This document shows, piece by piece, positions 1 through 9,688 of a stretch of 64,000 bases of DNA. The stretch is from Pantoea rodasii. Its GTDB lineage: Bacteria; Pseudomonadota; Gammaproteobacteria; Enterobacterales; Enterobacteriaceae. The stretch is from the NCBI RefSeq assembly GCF_002095465.1, contig NZ_MLFP01000006.1, forward strand, positions 1-64,000, given 5' to 3'. The position numbers and the translations under genes are program-made. Position 1 is the first letter of the stretch; the number at the start of each line of letters is the position of its first letter. The notes beneath the pieces are model-generated. The model saw only the letters and a list, made by a program, of their open reading frames with translations. It had not been told where the DNA came from and did no database searches.

Positions 1-11
1 ACTTTACGTAA

Positions 12-170
12 CGCCCACCTTTGTTGACTGGACCGCACGTTTTTAGCCACAACCCACCTTCGTCAACATAACCACACGTTTTTAGTCACCGCACTCACCT
101 TCGTTGACTGGAACGCACACTTCTAACCACAACGCCTACTTATGCTGACTGGAAAGCAGGTTAAAGCCAC
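12..170. repeat. Degenerate tandem repeat downstream of araA
   Basis: About four imperfect copies of a roughly 40-base unit lie head to tail. The shared core reads like GTTGACTGGAACGCAC followed by TTTTAGCCACAAC. No reading frame runs through it. It lies outside the araBA transcript, beyond the terminator. Function unknown. Confidence 0.6.
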
Positions 171-173
171 AAA

Positions 174-197
174 AAAGCCGCGATCCAACGCGGCTTT
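174..197 (-). terminator. Rho-independent terminator of araBA
   Basis: A perfect 9-base-pair stem (AAAGCCGCG / CGCGGCTTT) with a 6-base loop. On the minus strand it is followed by a run of T. It sits 22 bases past the araA stop, so it should end the araBA message. Confidence 0.85.
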
Positions 198-219
198 AAT
201 TTAATAGGCAATCAAACGA

Positions 220-1709
220 TCAACGCGCTAACCGGTAATACGCCTCATTCCAGCGCAACGCATCTTTGAACGCCGGCAAACGCGTATCCTCATCAATCAC
301 CAGCACCTCAATGCCGTTCAGCTCGCCGTACAAATACATATCATCCAAATCCAGCGCCTGACTAAACACCGTATGGTGCGCGCCGCCGGCCAGAATCCAG
401 GCTTCGGAGGCGGTCGCCAGCGATGGCTGCGCACGCCACAGCGCCCTCGCAACCGGCAATTTTGGCAGCGGTTTCGGCTGCTCAATCGCATCCACTACAT
501 TCACCAACAGACGGAAACGATCGCCCATATCAATCACGCTGGCATTCACTGCGCGACCTGCTGGTGTTGAGAAAATCATGCGTGCCGGATCGGCTTTGCC
601 ACCAATGCCGAGGAACTGCACATCAATCAGCGGCTTCGCCTCTTTGGCGATCGATGGGCACACTTCCAGCATATGCGAACCCAGCACCAAATCGTTGCCC
701 GGTGAGAAGTGATAAGTGTAATCCTCCATAAATGAAGTACCGCCCGCACGATTCCCGGCCTGCACCTTCAAAATATGCAGCAGTGCGGCGGTCTTCCAGT
801 CACCTTCACCGGCAAAACCATAGCCCTGGCCCATCAAACGCTGTACCGCTAAACCCGGCAACTGCGTCATACCGTGCAGAGTCTGGAAGTTGGTGGTAAA
901 GGCTTTACAGCCTCATCATCCAGGAAACGCTTCAGGCCAAGCTCGATGCGCGCCGCATCCAGCACGTTCTGGCGCTTCTCACCATTAACGGCGGCAGCTT
1001 CGCTAAACAGATACTGGCTCTCGTACTCATCGACCAGCGCATGCACATCGCCCTCGCTGACGTTGTTCACCACTTCAACCAAATCGCCGACGCCCCAACC
1101 GTTGACTGAATAGCCAAACTGAATCTGTGCCGCCACCTTATCGCCTTCGGTCACCGCCACCTCGCGCATATTGTCGCCGAAGCGCGCCACTTTCAGCTGC
1201 TGGCTGGCCTGTTTCGCCATCGCAGCATTGATCCAGCGGCTGATACGCTGCTGGCTGGTTTTGTCCTGCCAATGGCCGGTCACCACGTTGTGCTGTAAGC
1301 CCATGCGCGCGCCGATAAAGCCGAACTCACGGCCGCCATGAGCGGTCTGGTTCAGGTTCATAAAGTCCATATCCATACTGTCCCACGGAATTTCTGCGTT
1401 GAACTGAGTATGGAATTGCAGCAGCGGCTTATTCAGGATGCTTAATCCACCAATCCACATCTTGGCCGGTGAGAAGGTATGTAGCCAGGTAATGATGCCA
1501 ACACAGCTGTTATCGTGATTGGCCTCGCGGCACAGCGCCAGCGCCTCGTCCGGTGATTTCACCAGCGGCTTCAACACCAGCGGCACCGGCAGCGTGCCCG
1601 CCTGATTCAAACCGTCCATCACCTGGCGCGCGTGATGTTCGACCTGGCGCAAGGTTTCCGCTCCGTAGAGATGCTGAGTCCCAATCACAAACCAAACGTT
1701 CTGTTCCAT
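220..1709 (-). CDS. araA: L-arabinose isomerase, frameshifted
   Basis: AraA converts L-arabinose to L-ribulose in the cytoplasm, the first step of arabinose catabolism. The sequence is in two frames: 867-1709 carries the N-terminal 280 residues ([12 protein letters not shown] start, [21 protein letters not shown]) and 220-870 the C-terminal part ([20 protein letters not shown], ending NEAYYRLAR). Adding one G on the coding strand near plus-strand 907-915 joins them into one ~496-residue protein, close to the 500 of E. coli AraA. The ATG is 11 bases past the araB stop with an AAGGAG site. It is the second gene of araBA. The break is probably a sequencing error, because seven other genes in the window show the same kind of defect. 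Confidence 0.9.
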
Positions 1710-1720
1710 TTCTCGCTCCT

Positions 1721-3405
1721 TTACTTAGCGGATGTGGCGCGGGCGGCATACTGAGGTTCAGCGGCCTGGCACCAGTTTTGATAGCGTTGATAAAGTTGTT
1801 GATAGCCCGCCACGCGCAGGCTATTGGGTTGCAAGGTCACGGCAATCGGACTCGCCATCACCTGCTGTGCAGCAGGCACATCGGCATACACGTTGGCGGC
1901 GACGGCGGCAAAAATGGCAGCACCCAGCGCGCAGCACTCGTCCGAAGCCACGATATCCAGCGGACGGTTCATCACATCGCAGCACGCCTGCATGATGGCG
2001 GGGGACTTACGCGCGATGCCGCCAAGGGTCAGAATGCTCTCCACCGGAATCTGCTGTTTCTCGAAGCACTCCATAATGGCGCGGGCACCAAACGCCGTGG
2101 CGGCCACCAGACCACCGAACAAGGCGGGCGCATCAGTGCCGAGATTCAAATCGGTGATCACACCTTTCAGGCGCTGATTGGCATCCGGTGTACGACGGCC
2201 GTTGAACCAATCCAGCACCACGGGCAGATGATCAAGTTGGGGATCGGCAGCCCAGGCTTCGGTGAGCGAGCGGATCAAATCCTGCTGCATCTCGGCGAGT
2301 TGCGGCTGCAACTCAGGATGGCGCGCCACCGCCTGCTGCAGTGGCCAGCCCAGCAAGCGGCTGAACCAGGCGTAGATATCGCCAAACGCGGATTGACCCG
2401 CTTCGCAGCCGATGGCGCCCGGCACCACGCTGCCATCGACCTGGCCGCAAATGCCTTTGATGGCGCGATCGCCCACTTTCTCGCTATCGGCAATCAAGAT
2501 GTCGCAGGTTGAGGTGCCAATCACTTTCACCAGCGTATAAGGCTGCGCGCCCGCACCGACCGCACCCATATGGCAGTCAAAGGCACCGCCGGACAGAATC
2601 ACCTGTTCAGACAGCCCCAATCGTTGCGCCCATTCGCTGGAAAGGGTGCCCACCGGCACATCGGCCGTGAAGGTATCGGTAAACAGGGGGGAATCCAGCT
2701 GCTCGACCAGCATCGGATCGAGCGCGCGGAAAAAGTCTGCAGGCGGTAAACCTTGCCATTCAGGATGCCACAGCGATTTATGCCCGGCGGCGCAACGTCC
2801 ACGCCGCAGCTGGGCCGGTGCGGTGCGACCGCTCAGTAGTGCTGGCACCCAATCGCAGAGTTCCACCCAAGACTCTGCCGCATCACGCACCGCTGCATCC
2901 TGGCGTGACACGTGCAGAATCTTGGCCCAGAACCACTCCGACGAATACACACCGCCGATGTAACGGGTGTAATCGGTGAAATGACCGTTGCGGCACAGCT
3001 GATTAATCTCTTCCGCTTCTTCAATCGCGGTGTGATCTTTCCACAGCACAAACATGGCGTTCGGATTGGTGGCGAACTCCGGGCGCAACGCTAACACGTT
3101 GCCATCGCGGTCAATCGGAGCAGGGGTTGAGCCTGTTGAATCGACGCCAATCCCAACCACGGCGGCGCGCTGTTCCGGCGTTAACGCTTGCACCACCGCC
3201 ACCACCGCCTGCTCCAGCGCATCAATGTAGTCTTGCGGGTGATGGCGAAAACGGTTGGTATGCGCGTCACAGAATTCTCCCTTCGCCCAGCGTGGATAGT
3301 TCACCACGGTTTTTCCAGCTCTTTGCCACTGCGGCACTCCACGGCGAGGGCTCGTACCGAGTCACTGCCAAAATCCAGCCCAATTGTTATGGCACCAGCA
3401 CCCAT
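1721..3405 (-). CDS. araB: L-ribulokinase, frameshifted
   Basis: AraB phosphorylates L-ribulose to L-ribulose-5-phosphate (FGGY kinase family). The true start is the ATG at 3403-3405, preceded by AGGAG; it encodes [20 protein letters not shown], the N-terminal ATP-binding segment. That frame stops after 'GKELEK', and the rest ([13 protein letters not shown] onward) continues one frame over. One extra A in the T5 run at 3310-3314 (plus strand) restores a 561-residue protein; E. coli AraB has 566. Conserved FGGY blocks include [33 protein letters not shown] and [14 protein letters not shown]. First gene of araBA, divergent from araF. Confidence 0.9.
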
Positions 3406-3771
3406 TGGGATTCTCCTGTGTGAGTTATCTGGCTCTATCCTGGAATGTAGGTGCATCAGCGGTTAGTCACGGCTGGCTGAGAATATGCACTTTTCTGCCA
3501 TCGCTCAGGTTCTGTGATCGGCAGCAAAAGTTAATGACTGGTTAATTTCGCTGAATATATGGAGGAATTGGTCATCGTTTTGGGATGTGATACCGCTCTA
3601 CATTTTTCCTCGCTATTCCCGCTACAACTAGCCCAGCGTTTGCACAGCCTTTGTACAACCTTTGAGCTAACGCGCTGATTTTGCGCTGTACCCAAACGTG
3701 AAATCCAATTGGTAGCGTTTACACCGATTCGTTATTAACAGCGATAAAACACCATTTTGCCGGAGAGCATC
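3406..3771. promoter_or_regulatory. Divergent araB / araF control region
   Basis: 366 bases with no gene. It must hold promoters for araBA (leftward) and araFGH-C (rightward). A TAGC-N7-CCGATT stretch at about 3712-3728 resembles the AraC half-site TAGC-N7-TCCATA. TGTGA at 3586 begins a partial CRP-like site. An 11-base direct repeat (TTTGCACAGCC / TTTGTACAACC) lies at about 3637-3662. Regulation by AraC and CRP is inferred from the operon content; individual sites are weak matches. Confidence 0.5.
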
Positions 3772-4776
3772 ATGCATAAATTCACTAAAGCGCTGGCGGC
3801 GGTAGGTCTCGCCGCGGTTATGTCACAATCCGCTATCGCCGAGACCATGAAACTCGGTTTCCTCGTCAAACAACCGGAGGAACCGTGGTTCCAGACCGAA
3901 TGGAAATTCGCTGATAAGGCCGGCAAAGATCTCGGCTTCGACGTGATCAAAATTGCCGTACCCGACGGCGAGAAAACCCTGAATGCCATCGATAGCCTGG
4001 CGGCGAGCGGAGCTAAAGGTTTCGTGATTTGCACCCCGGATCCGAAGCTGGGTTCCGCCATTGTGGCGAAGGCGCGCAGCTATGGCCTGAAAGTGATAGC
4101 GGTTGATGACCAGTTTGTCACCGCCAAAGGCAAGCCAATGGACACCGTGCCGCTGGTGATGATGGCCGCGACCAAAATCGGTGAGCGCCAGGGACAGGAA
4201 CTCTACAAAGAGATGCAGAAGCGCGGCTGGGATGCGAAAGAAACCGGCGTGATGGCGATCACCGCCAATGAGCTGGACACTGCGCGTCGTCGTACCGGCG
4301 GTTCCATGGACGCGCTGAAAGCGGCCGGATTCCCGGAAAAACAGATCTATCAGGTGCCGACCAAATCCAATGACATTCCTGGCGCGTTTGATGCCGGCAA
4401 CTCGCTGCTGGTGCAGCATCCCGAAGTGAAGCATTGGCTGATTGTCGGCATGAATGACAACACGGTACTGGGTGGCGTGCGCGCGACCGAAGGCCAGGGC
4501 TTCAAAGCGCCCGACGTGATTGGCATTGGCATTAACGGCGTGGATGCGGTGAGCGAACTGTCGAAAGGTGCGGCCACCGGTTTCTACGGATCGCTGCTGC
4601 CAAGCCCGGATGTGCACGGTTATAAGAGCAGCCAGTTGCTCTACAACTGGGTGACCAAAGGAGAAGAACCTCCGAAATTCACCGAAGTCACCGATGTGGT
4701 GCTGATTACCCGTGACAACTTCAAAACCGAGTTAGCGAAGAAAAGGGCTGATGTAACCGTCAAGGGTCACCATTAA
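3772..4776 (+). CDS. araF: L-arabinose periplasmic binding protein
   Basis: Periplasmic receptor of the high-affinity arabinose ABC importer AraFGH. The ATG at 3772 follows CGGAGAG; residues 1-23 form a signal peptide ending AIA before ETMKLGFLVKQPEEPWFQTE, matching the mature start of E. coli AraF. The protein is 334 residues (E. coli 329) and nearly identical through the sugar-binding lobes (KGFVICTPDPKLGSAIV, NDIPGAFDAGNS, GMNDNTVLGGVRATEGQG). The last residues (VTVKGHH) differ from E. coli because the stop codon lies in the middle of a palindrome that begins the downstream repeat array. First gene of araFGH-araC. Confidence 0.96.
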   Translation: MHKFTKALAAVGLAAVMSQSAIAETMKLGFLVKQPEEPWFQTEWKFADKAGKDLGFDVIKIAVPDGEKTLNAIDSLAASGAKGFVICTPDPKLGSAIVAKARSYGLKVIAVDDQFVTAKGKPMDTVPLVMMAATKIGERQGQELYKEMQKRGWDAKETGVMAITANELDTARRRTGGSMDALKAAGFPEKQIYQVPTKSNDIPGAFDAGNSLLVQHPEVKHWLIVGMNDNTVLGGVRATEGQGFKAPDVIGIGINGVDAVSELSKGAATGFYGSLLPSPDVHGYKSSQLLYNWVTKGEEPPKFTEVTDVVLITRDNFKTELAKKRADVTVKGHH

Positions 4777-4786
4777 TGGTGACCCT
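4763..4786. repeat. 24-base perfect palindrome spanning the araF stop
   Basis: AGGGTCACCATT is followed directly by its reverse complement; the araF TAA lies at the centre. In RNA it can fold into a strong hairpin at the 3' end of araF, which may protect the binding-protein message from decay and favour AraF over AraG and AraH. That role is inferred from other binding-protein operons. Confidence 0.75.
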
Positions 4787-4923
4787 ACAAATGATGAGCA
4801 CGGAATTTATAGGGTGCGCAGTCAATGGTGCCCCCTTCAAATGATCAGCACGGAATTTATAGGGTGCGCAGTCAATGGTGCCCCCTTCAAATGATCAGCA
4901 CGATATTTGTAGGGTGCGCATTT
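4775..4923. repeat. Three tandem 49/50-base repeats between araF and araG
   Basis: Units start at 4775, 4824 and 4874 and share AATGGTGCCCCCTTC, ATGATCAGCACGG and TAGGGTGCGCA blocks. Units 2 and 3 are almost identical; unit 1 has a one-base shorter, diverged start. They occupy the araF-araG gap and end 41 bases before the araG ATG. The GGTGCGC core recurs in the hairpin at 9651, which suggests a genome-wide intergenic repeat family. Confidence 0.85.
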
Positions 4924-4964
4924 ATGCGCGCCTGAGATCTAACAGGCACTGTCCAGGAGTTTCC

Positions 4965-6484
4965 ATGGAAACTGATCAAGCCTTTCTGTCCTTTCATGGC
5001 ATCAGTAAAACCTTTCCGGGCGTGAAAGCGCTGCAGGATATCTCATTCCAGTGCCGCGTCGGGGAAGTGCACGCGCTGATGGGCGAAAACGGTGCGGGGA
5101 AATCCACGCTGTTAAAGATTCTCAGCGGCAGTTATCAGCCGACTGAAGGTGAAATTCGCATCAAAGGCGAAGTAAAAAACTTCAACAACACCGTCGAGGC
5201 GCTGGATGCGGGCGTGGCGATTATCTATCAGGAACTGCATCTGGTGCCGGAGATGAGCGTGGCGGAGAACATTTATCTCGGCCAGCTGCCGCACAAACGC
5301 GGGTGGGTGAATCGCAAACTGCTGCGCTATGAAGCGGATCTGCAGCTCAAAAACCTCGGCATGGATATCGATCCCGACATGCCGCTGAAGTATCTGTCGC
5401 TGGGTCAGTGGCAGATGGTTGAGATCGCCAAAGCGCTGGCACGCAACGCGCGCATTATCGCCTTTGATGAACCGACCAGTTCACTTTCGGCGCGTGAAAT
5501 CGAGCATCTGTTCCGCGTCATTCGCCAACTGCGCGATCAGGGCCGTACCGTACTTTACGTGTCGCACCGCATGGAGGAAATCTTTGCCCTGAGCGATGCG
5601 ATCACCGTGTTTAAAGATGGTCGCTACGTGCGCACTTTCACCGACATGGCCAACACCCATCATGACGATCTGGTACAAGCGATGGTGGGCCGGAACCTCG
5701 GAGATATTTACGGCTACGCGCCACGCGCATTGGGTAAAGTGCGTTTGCAACTGGATCAGGTTGAGGCCAAAGGCGTACGCATGCCGATTTCACTCACAGT
5801 GCGAGCCGGTGAAATCGTCGGGCTGTTTGGGCTGGTGGGCGCAGGGCGCAGCGAGTTGATGAAGGGGCTGTTTGGTGCCACCAAACTGCGCGGCGGCAGC
5901 GTGTCGCTGGATGGCAAAAACTCAACATCCGCCAGCCGATCGATGCGATCCGCGCGGGGATCATGCTGTGTCCGGAAGATCGTAAATCCGAAGGGATTAT
6001 TCCGGTGCACTCGGTGCGTGACAACATCAACATCAGTGCGCGTCGTCATAATCTCACGGCAGGCTGCCTGATTAATCCCGGCTGGGAAGCGAAAAACGCC
6101 GATCTGCATATCCGTTCTTTGAACATCAAAACGCCGGGACCGCAGCAGCTGATCATGAATCTATCCGGTGGTAACCAACAGAAAGCCATTTTGGGCCGTT
6201 GGCTGTCGGAAAAGATGAACGTGATTCTGCTGGATGAGCCAACGCGCGGTATTGATGTAGGCGCCAAGCATGAGATCTACAACCTGATTTACCAACTGGC
6301 AAACAAAGGGATCGCGGTGCTGTTTGCTTCCAGCGATCTGCCTGAAGTGATGGGATTAGCTGACCGCATTGTGGTGATGCGCGAAGGCGAGATTGCCGGA
6401 GAACTGCCCCACGACGCAGCCACGGAGCAGCTGACGCTGAGCCTGGCGATGCCGAAAACCCCTCAAGCGGCCGCCGTGGCCTGA
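4965..6484 (+). CDS. araG: L-arabinose importer ATPase, frameshifted
   Basis: AraG is the double ABC ATPase that powers arabinose import. The start is the ATG at 4965 after CCAGGAG ([19 protein letters not shown]). Walker [10 protein letters not shown] lies near residue 40, the first signature is degenerate (YLSLGQWQ), Walker B is [12 protein letters not shown]; the second half has LSGGNQQKA and [14 protein letters not shown]. The frame breaks after 'SLDGK' at the A5 run 5916-5920; one more A gives [17 protein letters not shown] and a 506-residue protein (E. coli 504). The remainder continues in the frame ending at 6484. Probably a homopolymer sequencing error. Confidence 0.92.
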
Positions 6485-6501
6485 TGTTAAGGAGAGCAAT
6501 A

Positions 6502-7488
6502 ATGGCTTCATCTACCACTTCCAACACGCCACCGGCGCAGCGCAGCGGGCTGCAGCTGGGGCGTATCTGGGACAACTTCGGCATGCTGGTGGTCTTTGCA
6601 TTGCTGTTTATCGTTTGTGCCATCTTTGTGCCCAACTTCGGCACTTTCATCAATATGAAAGGGCTGGGACTCGCCATGTCGATGTCCGGCATGGTGGCCT
6701 GCGGTATGCTGTTCTGCCTCGCCTCGGGCGATTTCGACCTGTCGGTGGCCTCGGTGATCGCCTGCGCCGGGGTAGTGACCGCCGTGGTAATCAACTTGAC
6801 TGAAAGCCTGTGGATTGGTGTCGCCGCCGGTTTACTGCTCGGTATGGCTACCGGTTTTATCAACGGCTTCGTGATTGCCAGGCTGAAGATCAATGCGTTG
6901 ATCACCACGCTGGCGACGATGCAGATTGTGCGTGGCCTGGCGTACATCTTCTCGGACGGCAAAGCGGTGGGGATTGAAGATGAGCGTTTCTTCACCCTTG
7001 GTTATGCCAACTGGCTCGGCTTACCAGCACCGATCTGGCTCACCATCGCCACCATGATCGTGTTTGGATTTGTACTGAATAAAACCACCTTTGGTCGTAA
7101 TACGCTGGCGATTGGTGGCAATGAAGAGGCTGCACGCCTGGCCGGTGTGCCGGTGGTGCGAACTCGCATCATTATCTTCATTCTGTCGGGGCTGGTTTCA
7201 GCGGCGGCGGGGATTATTTTGGCCTCGCGCATGACCAGCGGCCAGCCGATGACGTCCTTAGGTTACGAGTTGATCGTTATCTCCGCTTGTGTGCTGGGCG
7301 GTGTGTCGCTGAAAGGCGGCATCGGTAAAATTTCCTACGTGGTGGCGGGAGTACTGATTCTCGGAACGGTTGAGAATGCGATGAATTTATTGAATATCTC
7401 GCCGTTCTCACAGTATGTGGTGCGCGGTTTGATACTGTTAGCGGCGGTGATTTTTGACCGCTACAAACAAAAAAGTAAAACCGCCTGA
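6502..7488 (+). CDS. araH: L-arabinose importer permease
   Basis: Inner-membrane permease of AraFGH, 328 residues, the same length as E. coli AraH. The ATG at 6502 has AGGAG eight bases upstream and lies 17 bases after the araG stop. Hydrophobic helices fill the protein (ALLFIVCAIFVPNFGTFINM, GVAAGLLLGMATGFINGFVI, IIIFILSGLVSAAAGIILAS). The EEAARLAGVPV segment near residue 215 is the cytoplasmic EAA-like loop that contacts the ATPase. Probably two copies pair with AraG. Confidence 0.95.
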   Translation: MASSTTSNTPPAQRSGLQLGRIWDNFGMLVVFALLFIVCAIFVPNFGTFINMKGLGLAMSMSGMVACGMLFCLASGDFDLSVASVIACAGVVTAVVINLTESLWIGVAAGLLLGMATGFINGFVIARLKINALITTLATMQIVRGLAYIFSDGKAVGIEDERFFTLGYANWLGLPAPIWLTIATMIVFGFVLNKTTFGRNTLAIGGNEEAARLAGVPVVRTRIIIFILSGLVSAAAGIILASRMTSGQPMTSLGYELIVISACVLGGVSLKGGIGKISYVVAGVLILGTVENAMNLLNISPFSQYVVRGLILLAAVIFDRYKQKSKTA

Positions 7489-7496
7489 TTTCTCCA

Positions 7497-7516
7497 GCGC
7501 AACCTGCGGGTTGCGC
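7497..7516 (+). terminator. Hairpin between araH and araC
   Basis: GCGCAACC pairs perfectly with GGTTGCGC over a 4-base loop, followed by ATTTCC rather than a T run. It may attenuate rather than stop transcription from araH into araC. Confidence 0.45.
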
Positions 7517-7545
7517 ATTTCCATGACGCGAAATGTGAGGGCACT

Positions 7546-8463
7546 ATGTACCACCGTGAACCCCCGAGTGAGCAACAGAACCCCTTGTTGCCGGGCTATC
7601 CGTTTAATGCCTGGCTGGTGGCGGGGTTAACGCCAATCAATGCCAACGACCAGCTGGATTTCTTTATTGACCGGCCGCTCGGCATGAAAGGTTACATCCT
7701 CAATTTAACCATCAAAGGGCAAGGCCGCATCTTTGATGGTGAGTCAGCGTTTGATTGTGAACCGGGCGATCTGCTGCTGTTCCAGCCTAAAACGGCGCAT
7801 TACTATGGCCGCTCGCCAGACAGCCCGTACTGGTTTCATCGCTGGGTCTATTTCCGCCCACGCGCTTACTGGACCGACTGGTTACAGTGGCAGGATGAAA
7901 GTCAGGGCGTTGGACGTTTGCGATTGCCAGAAGCGCAGCGCGCCGAGTTTGACCGCCTGTTCGCCAGCATTGAGCAGACACACAACTCCGGTCGTCGATT
8001 TGCCGAAGAGCTGGCGATGAATCTGCTGGAACGCTTGCTGCTGCGAGCGGTGGAGGAAGATCCGCGTAGCCATCAGCAAATTCGCGACCCGCGCGTGATT
8101 GAAGCCTGCCAATACGTCACCAATCATCTGGCGAGTGAAGTGAAAATTGAGGAAGTAGCGCGTCATGTTTGTCTCTCGCCATCCCGTCTGGCCCACCTGT
8201 TCCGCGAGCAAATGGGCATCAATCTGCTGCGCTGGCGTGAAGATCAACGTGTCATCCGCGCGAAGTTGCTGTTGCAAACCACGCAGGAGCCAATTGCTTC
8301 AGTCGGACGCGAAGTGGGCTACGACGACCAGCTCTATTTCTCACGGGTATTCCGCAAACGCGTTGGCGTCAGCCCCAGTGATTTCCGTCGCCGCAGCCAG
8401 GATGCGCATGATGCATTAGTCGCGCAAGAGAGCTGGCAACCGGCACGGAGTGCGATCTCTTGA
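7546..8463 (+). CDS. araC: Arabinose operon regulator AraC
   Basis: AraC activates and represses arabinose genes according to bound arabinose. The 305-residue product has the arabinose-binding cupin and dimerisation domain at 1-175 ([48 protein letters not shown]) and a two-helix-turn-helix domain at ~185-290 ([41 protein letters not shown]). In E. coli araC diverges from araBAD; here it is the last gene of the araFGH transcript, 57 bases after araH, so it may be co-transcribed with the importer. Confidence 0.95.
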   Translation: MYHREPPSEQQNPLLPGYPFNAWLVAGLTPINANDQLDFFIDRPLGMKGYILNLTIKGQGRIFDGESAFDCEPGDLLLFQPKTAHYYGRSPDSPYWFHRWVYFRPRAYWTDWLQWQDESQGVGRLRLPEAQRAEFDRLFASIEQTHNSGRRFAEELAMNLLERLLLRAVEEDPRSHQQIRDPRVIEACQYVTNHLASEVKIEEVARHVCLSPSRLAHLFREQMGINLLRWREDQRVIRAKLLLQTTQEPIASVGREVGYDDQLYFSRVFRKRVGVSPSDFRRRSQDAHDALVAQESWQPARSAIS

Positions 8464-8540
8464 GTTTTCAGGTGATTCCGCCTTGTTCTTACTGACTGAT
8501 TCGTCTTAAATCAGTCTGGTAACGAACAAGAGGAATGAGA

Positions 8541-9581
8541 ATGAGCGATAAATTACGTGTCGGCCTAATCGGCTACGGTTTTGCCAGCAAAACCTTCCAT
8601 GCACCTTTGATCGCCGGAACGCCAGGCGTTGAATTGGCGGTAGTCTCCAGCAGCGATGCCAGCAAAGTGCATGCAGACTGGCCTTCGGTGCAAGTGGTTG
8701 CTGATCCCCAGGCACTGCTGGATGACCCGACACTGCAACTGATTGTAATTCCAACCCCAAACGATACCCACTTCCCGCTGGCTAAAGCGGCGCTGAATGC
8801 CGGTAAACACGTGGTGGTGGATAAACCGTTCACCGTGACGTTGTCACAAGCACGCGAGCTGGATGCGCTGGCGAAGGCCAAAGGCCTGCTGCTGTCGGTA
8901 TTCCACAACCGTCGCTGGGACAGTGATTTCCTGACGCTGAAAACCTTGATCGCTGACGGCACGCTAGGCGATGTCCGCTATCTTGAATCCCACTTTGACC
9001 GCTTCCGCCCGGAAGTTCGCCAACGCTGGCGCGAAATGAAAGGCCCTGGCAGCGGCATCTGGTTCGATCTCGGACCGCATGTACTGGATCAGGCGTTACA
9101 ACTGTTTGGCCCACCGGTCGCCATCAATGTCGATATGGCTGAGCTGCGTCCGGGTGCGCAAACTACTGATTACTTCCACGCGGTACTGACCTATCCAACC
9201 CGCCGTGTGGTGTTGCATGCGAGCATGCTGGTCGCCGCTGAATCGGCACGCTTTGTGGTGCATGGCACACGCGGCAGCTACGTCAAGTACGGGCTGGATC
9301 CGCAGGAAGATCGCCTGAAAGCGGGCGAGCGTCCGCCACAGGAAGATTGGGGCTACGACATGCGCAACGGCACCCTGACGCTGGCCGAAGGCGATGTCAT
9401 GGTGGAGAAAGAGCTGCTGACGCTGCCGGGTAACTATCCGGCATATTACGCAGCCATTCGTGATGCGATTGCCGGCACGGGTGCTAATCCGGTGCACGCT
9501 GAAGAAGCGATTCAGGTGATGGAGCTGATCGAACTCGGCTTACAGTCTGCGGAGAAGCGTCAGACGATGTCGCTGAAGTGA
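8541..9581 (+). CDS. ydgJ: Gfo/Idh/MocA-family oxidoreductase YdgJ
   Basis: NAD(P)-dependent oxidoreductase of unknown substrate. The ATG at 8541 is preferred because GAGGA lies six bases upstream; another ATG sits two codons earlier. The Rossmann motif is VGLIGYGFASKTFHAP (residues ~6-21), the conserved lysine motif is VVDKPFTVT (~95), and the C-terminal dehydrogenase domain starts with RYLESHFDRFRPE. 346 residues, typical of the family. The ydgJ-add-malY-malX order with ydgJ convergent to add is the same as in E. coli. Confidence 0.88.
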   Translation: MSDKLRVGLIGYGFASKTFHAPLIAGTPGVELAVVSSSDASKVHADWPSVQVVADPQALLDDPTLQLIVIPTPNDTHFPLAKAALNAGKHVVVDKPFTVTLSQARELDALAKAKGLLLSVFHNRRWDSDFLTLKTLIADGTLGDVRYLESHFDRFRPEVRQRWREMKGPGSGIWFDLGPHVLDQALQLFGPPVAINVDMAELRPGAQTTDYFHAVLTYPTRRVVLHASMLVAAESARFVVHGTRGSYVKYGLDPQEDRLKAGERPPQEDWGYDMRNGTLTLAEGDVMVEKELLTLPGNYPAYYAAIRDAIAGTGANPVHAEEAIQVMELIELGLQSAEKRQTMSLK

Positions 9582-9601
9582 CAAACTAAAAGCGCGCGAT
9601 G

Positions 9602-9631
9602 AGGGTGATGCCATTTTGCAAGCATCACCCT
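9602..9631. terminator. Hairpin after ydgJ
   Basis: A 10-base-pair stem (AGGGTGATGC / GCATCACCCT) with a loop of about 10 bases, 20 bases after the ydgJ stop and without a long T run. Part of a pair of hairpins between the convergent ydgJ and add. Confidence 0.6.
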
Positions 9632-9650
9632 AAAGTGCGATGTCATTATA

Positions 9651-9680
9651 AAGGTGCGCAGCGAAGCGCACCTTTTGTTT
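9651..9680. terminator. Bidirectional terminator between ydgJ and add
   Basis: AAGGTGCGC and GCGCACCTT form a 9-base-pair stem over AGCGAA, followed by TTGTTTT on the plus strand and TTTATAAT on the minus strand. It shares the GGTGCGC core with the araF-araG repeats. Confidence 0.75.
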
Positions 9681-9688
9681 TGAAGGGA

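Noticed and set aside
220..1709. araA taken as a true pseudogene
   Set aside because: The same single-base loss occurs in seven other unrelated genes, so a sequencing cause is more likely; kept as a finding.
1553..2512. Long plus-strand ORF across araB
   Set aside because: Shadow of araB in GC-rich DNA; the araB frame is fully conserved.
3823..4617. 264-codon minus-strand ORF across araF
   Set aside because: Shadow of the highly conserved araF; His- and Arg-rich with no family resemblance.
6153..6995. 280-codon minus-strand ORF across araG-araH
   Set aside because: Crosses two well-conserved genes in the wrong strand.
9651..9680. GGTGCGC hairpin considered as a REP element
   Set aside because: It does not match the enterobacterial REP consensus; a terminator is the simpler reading.
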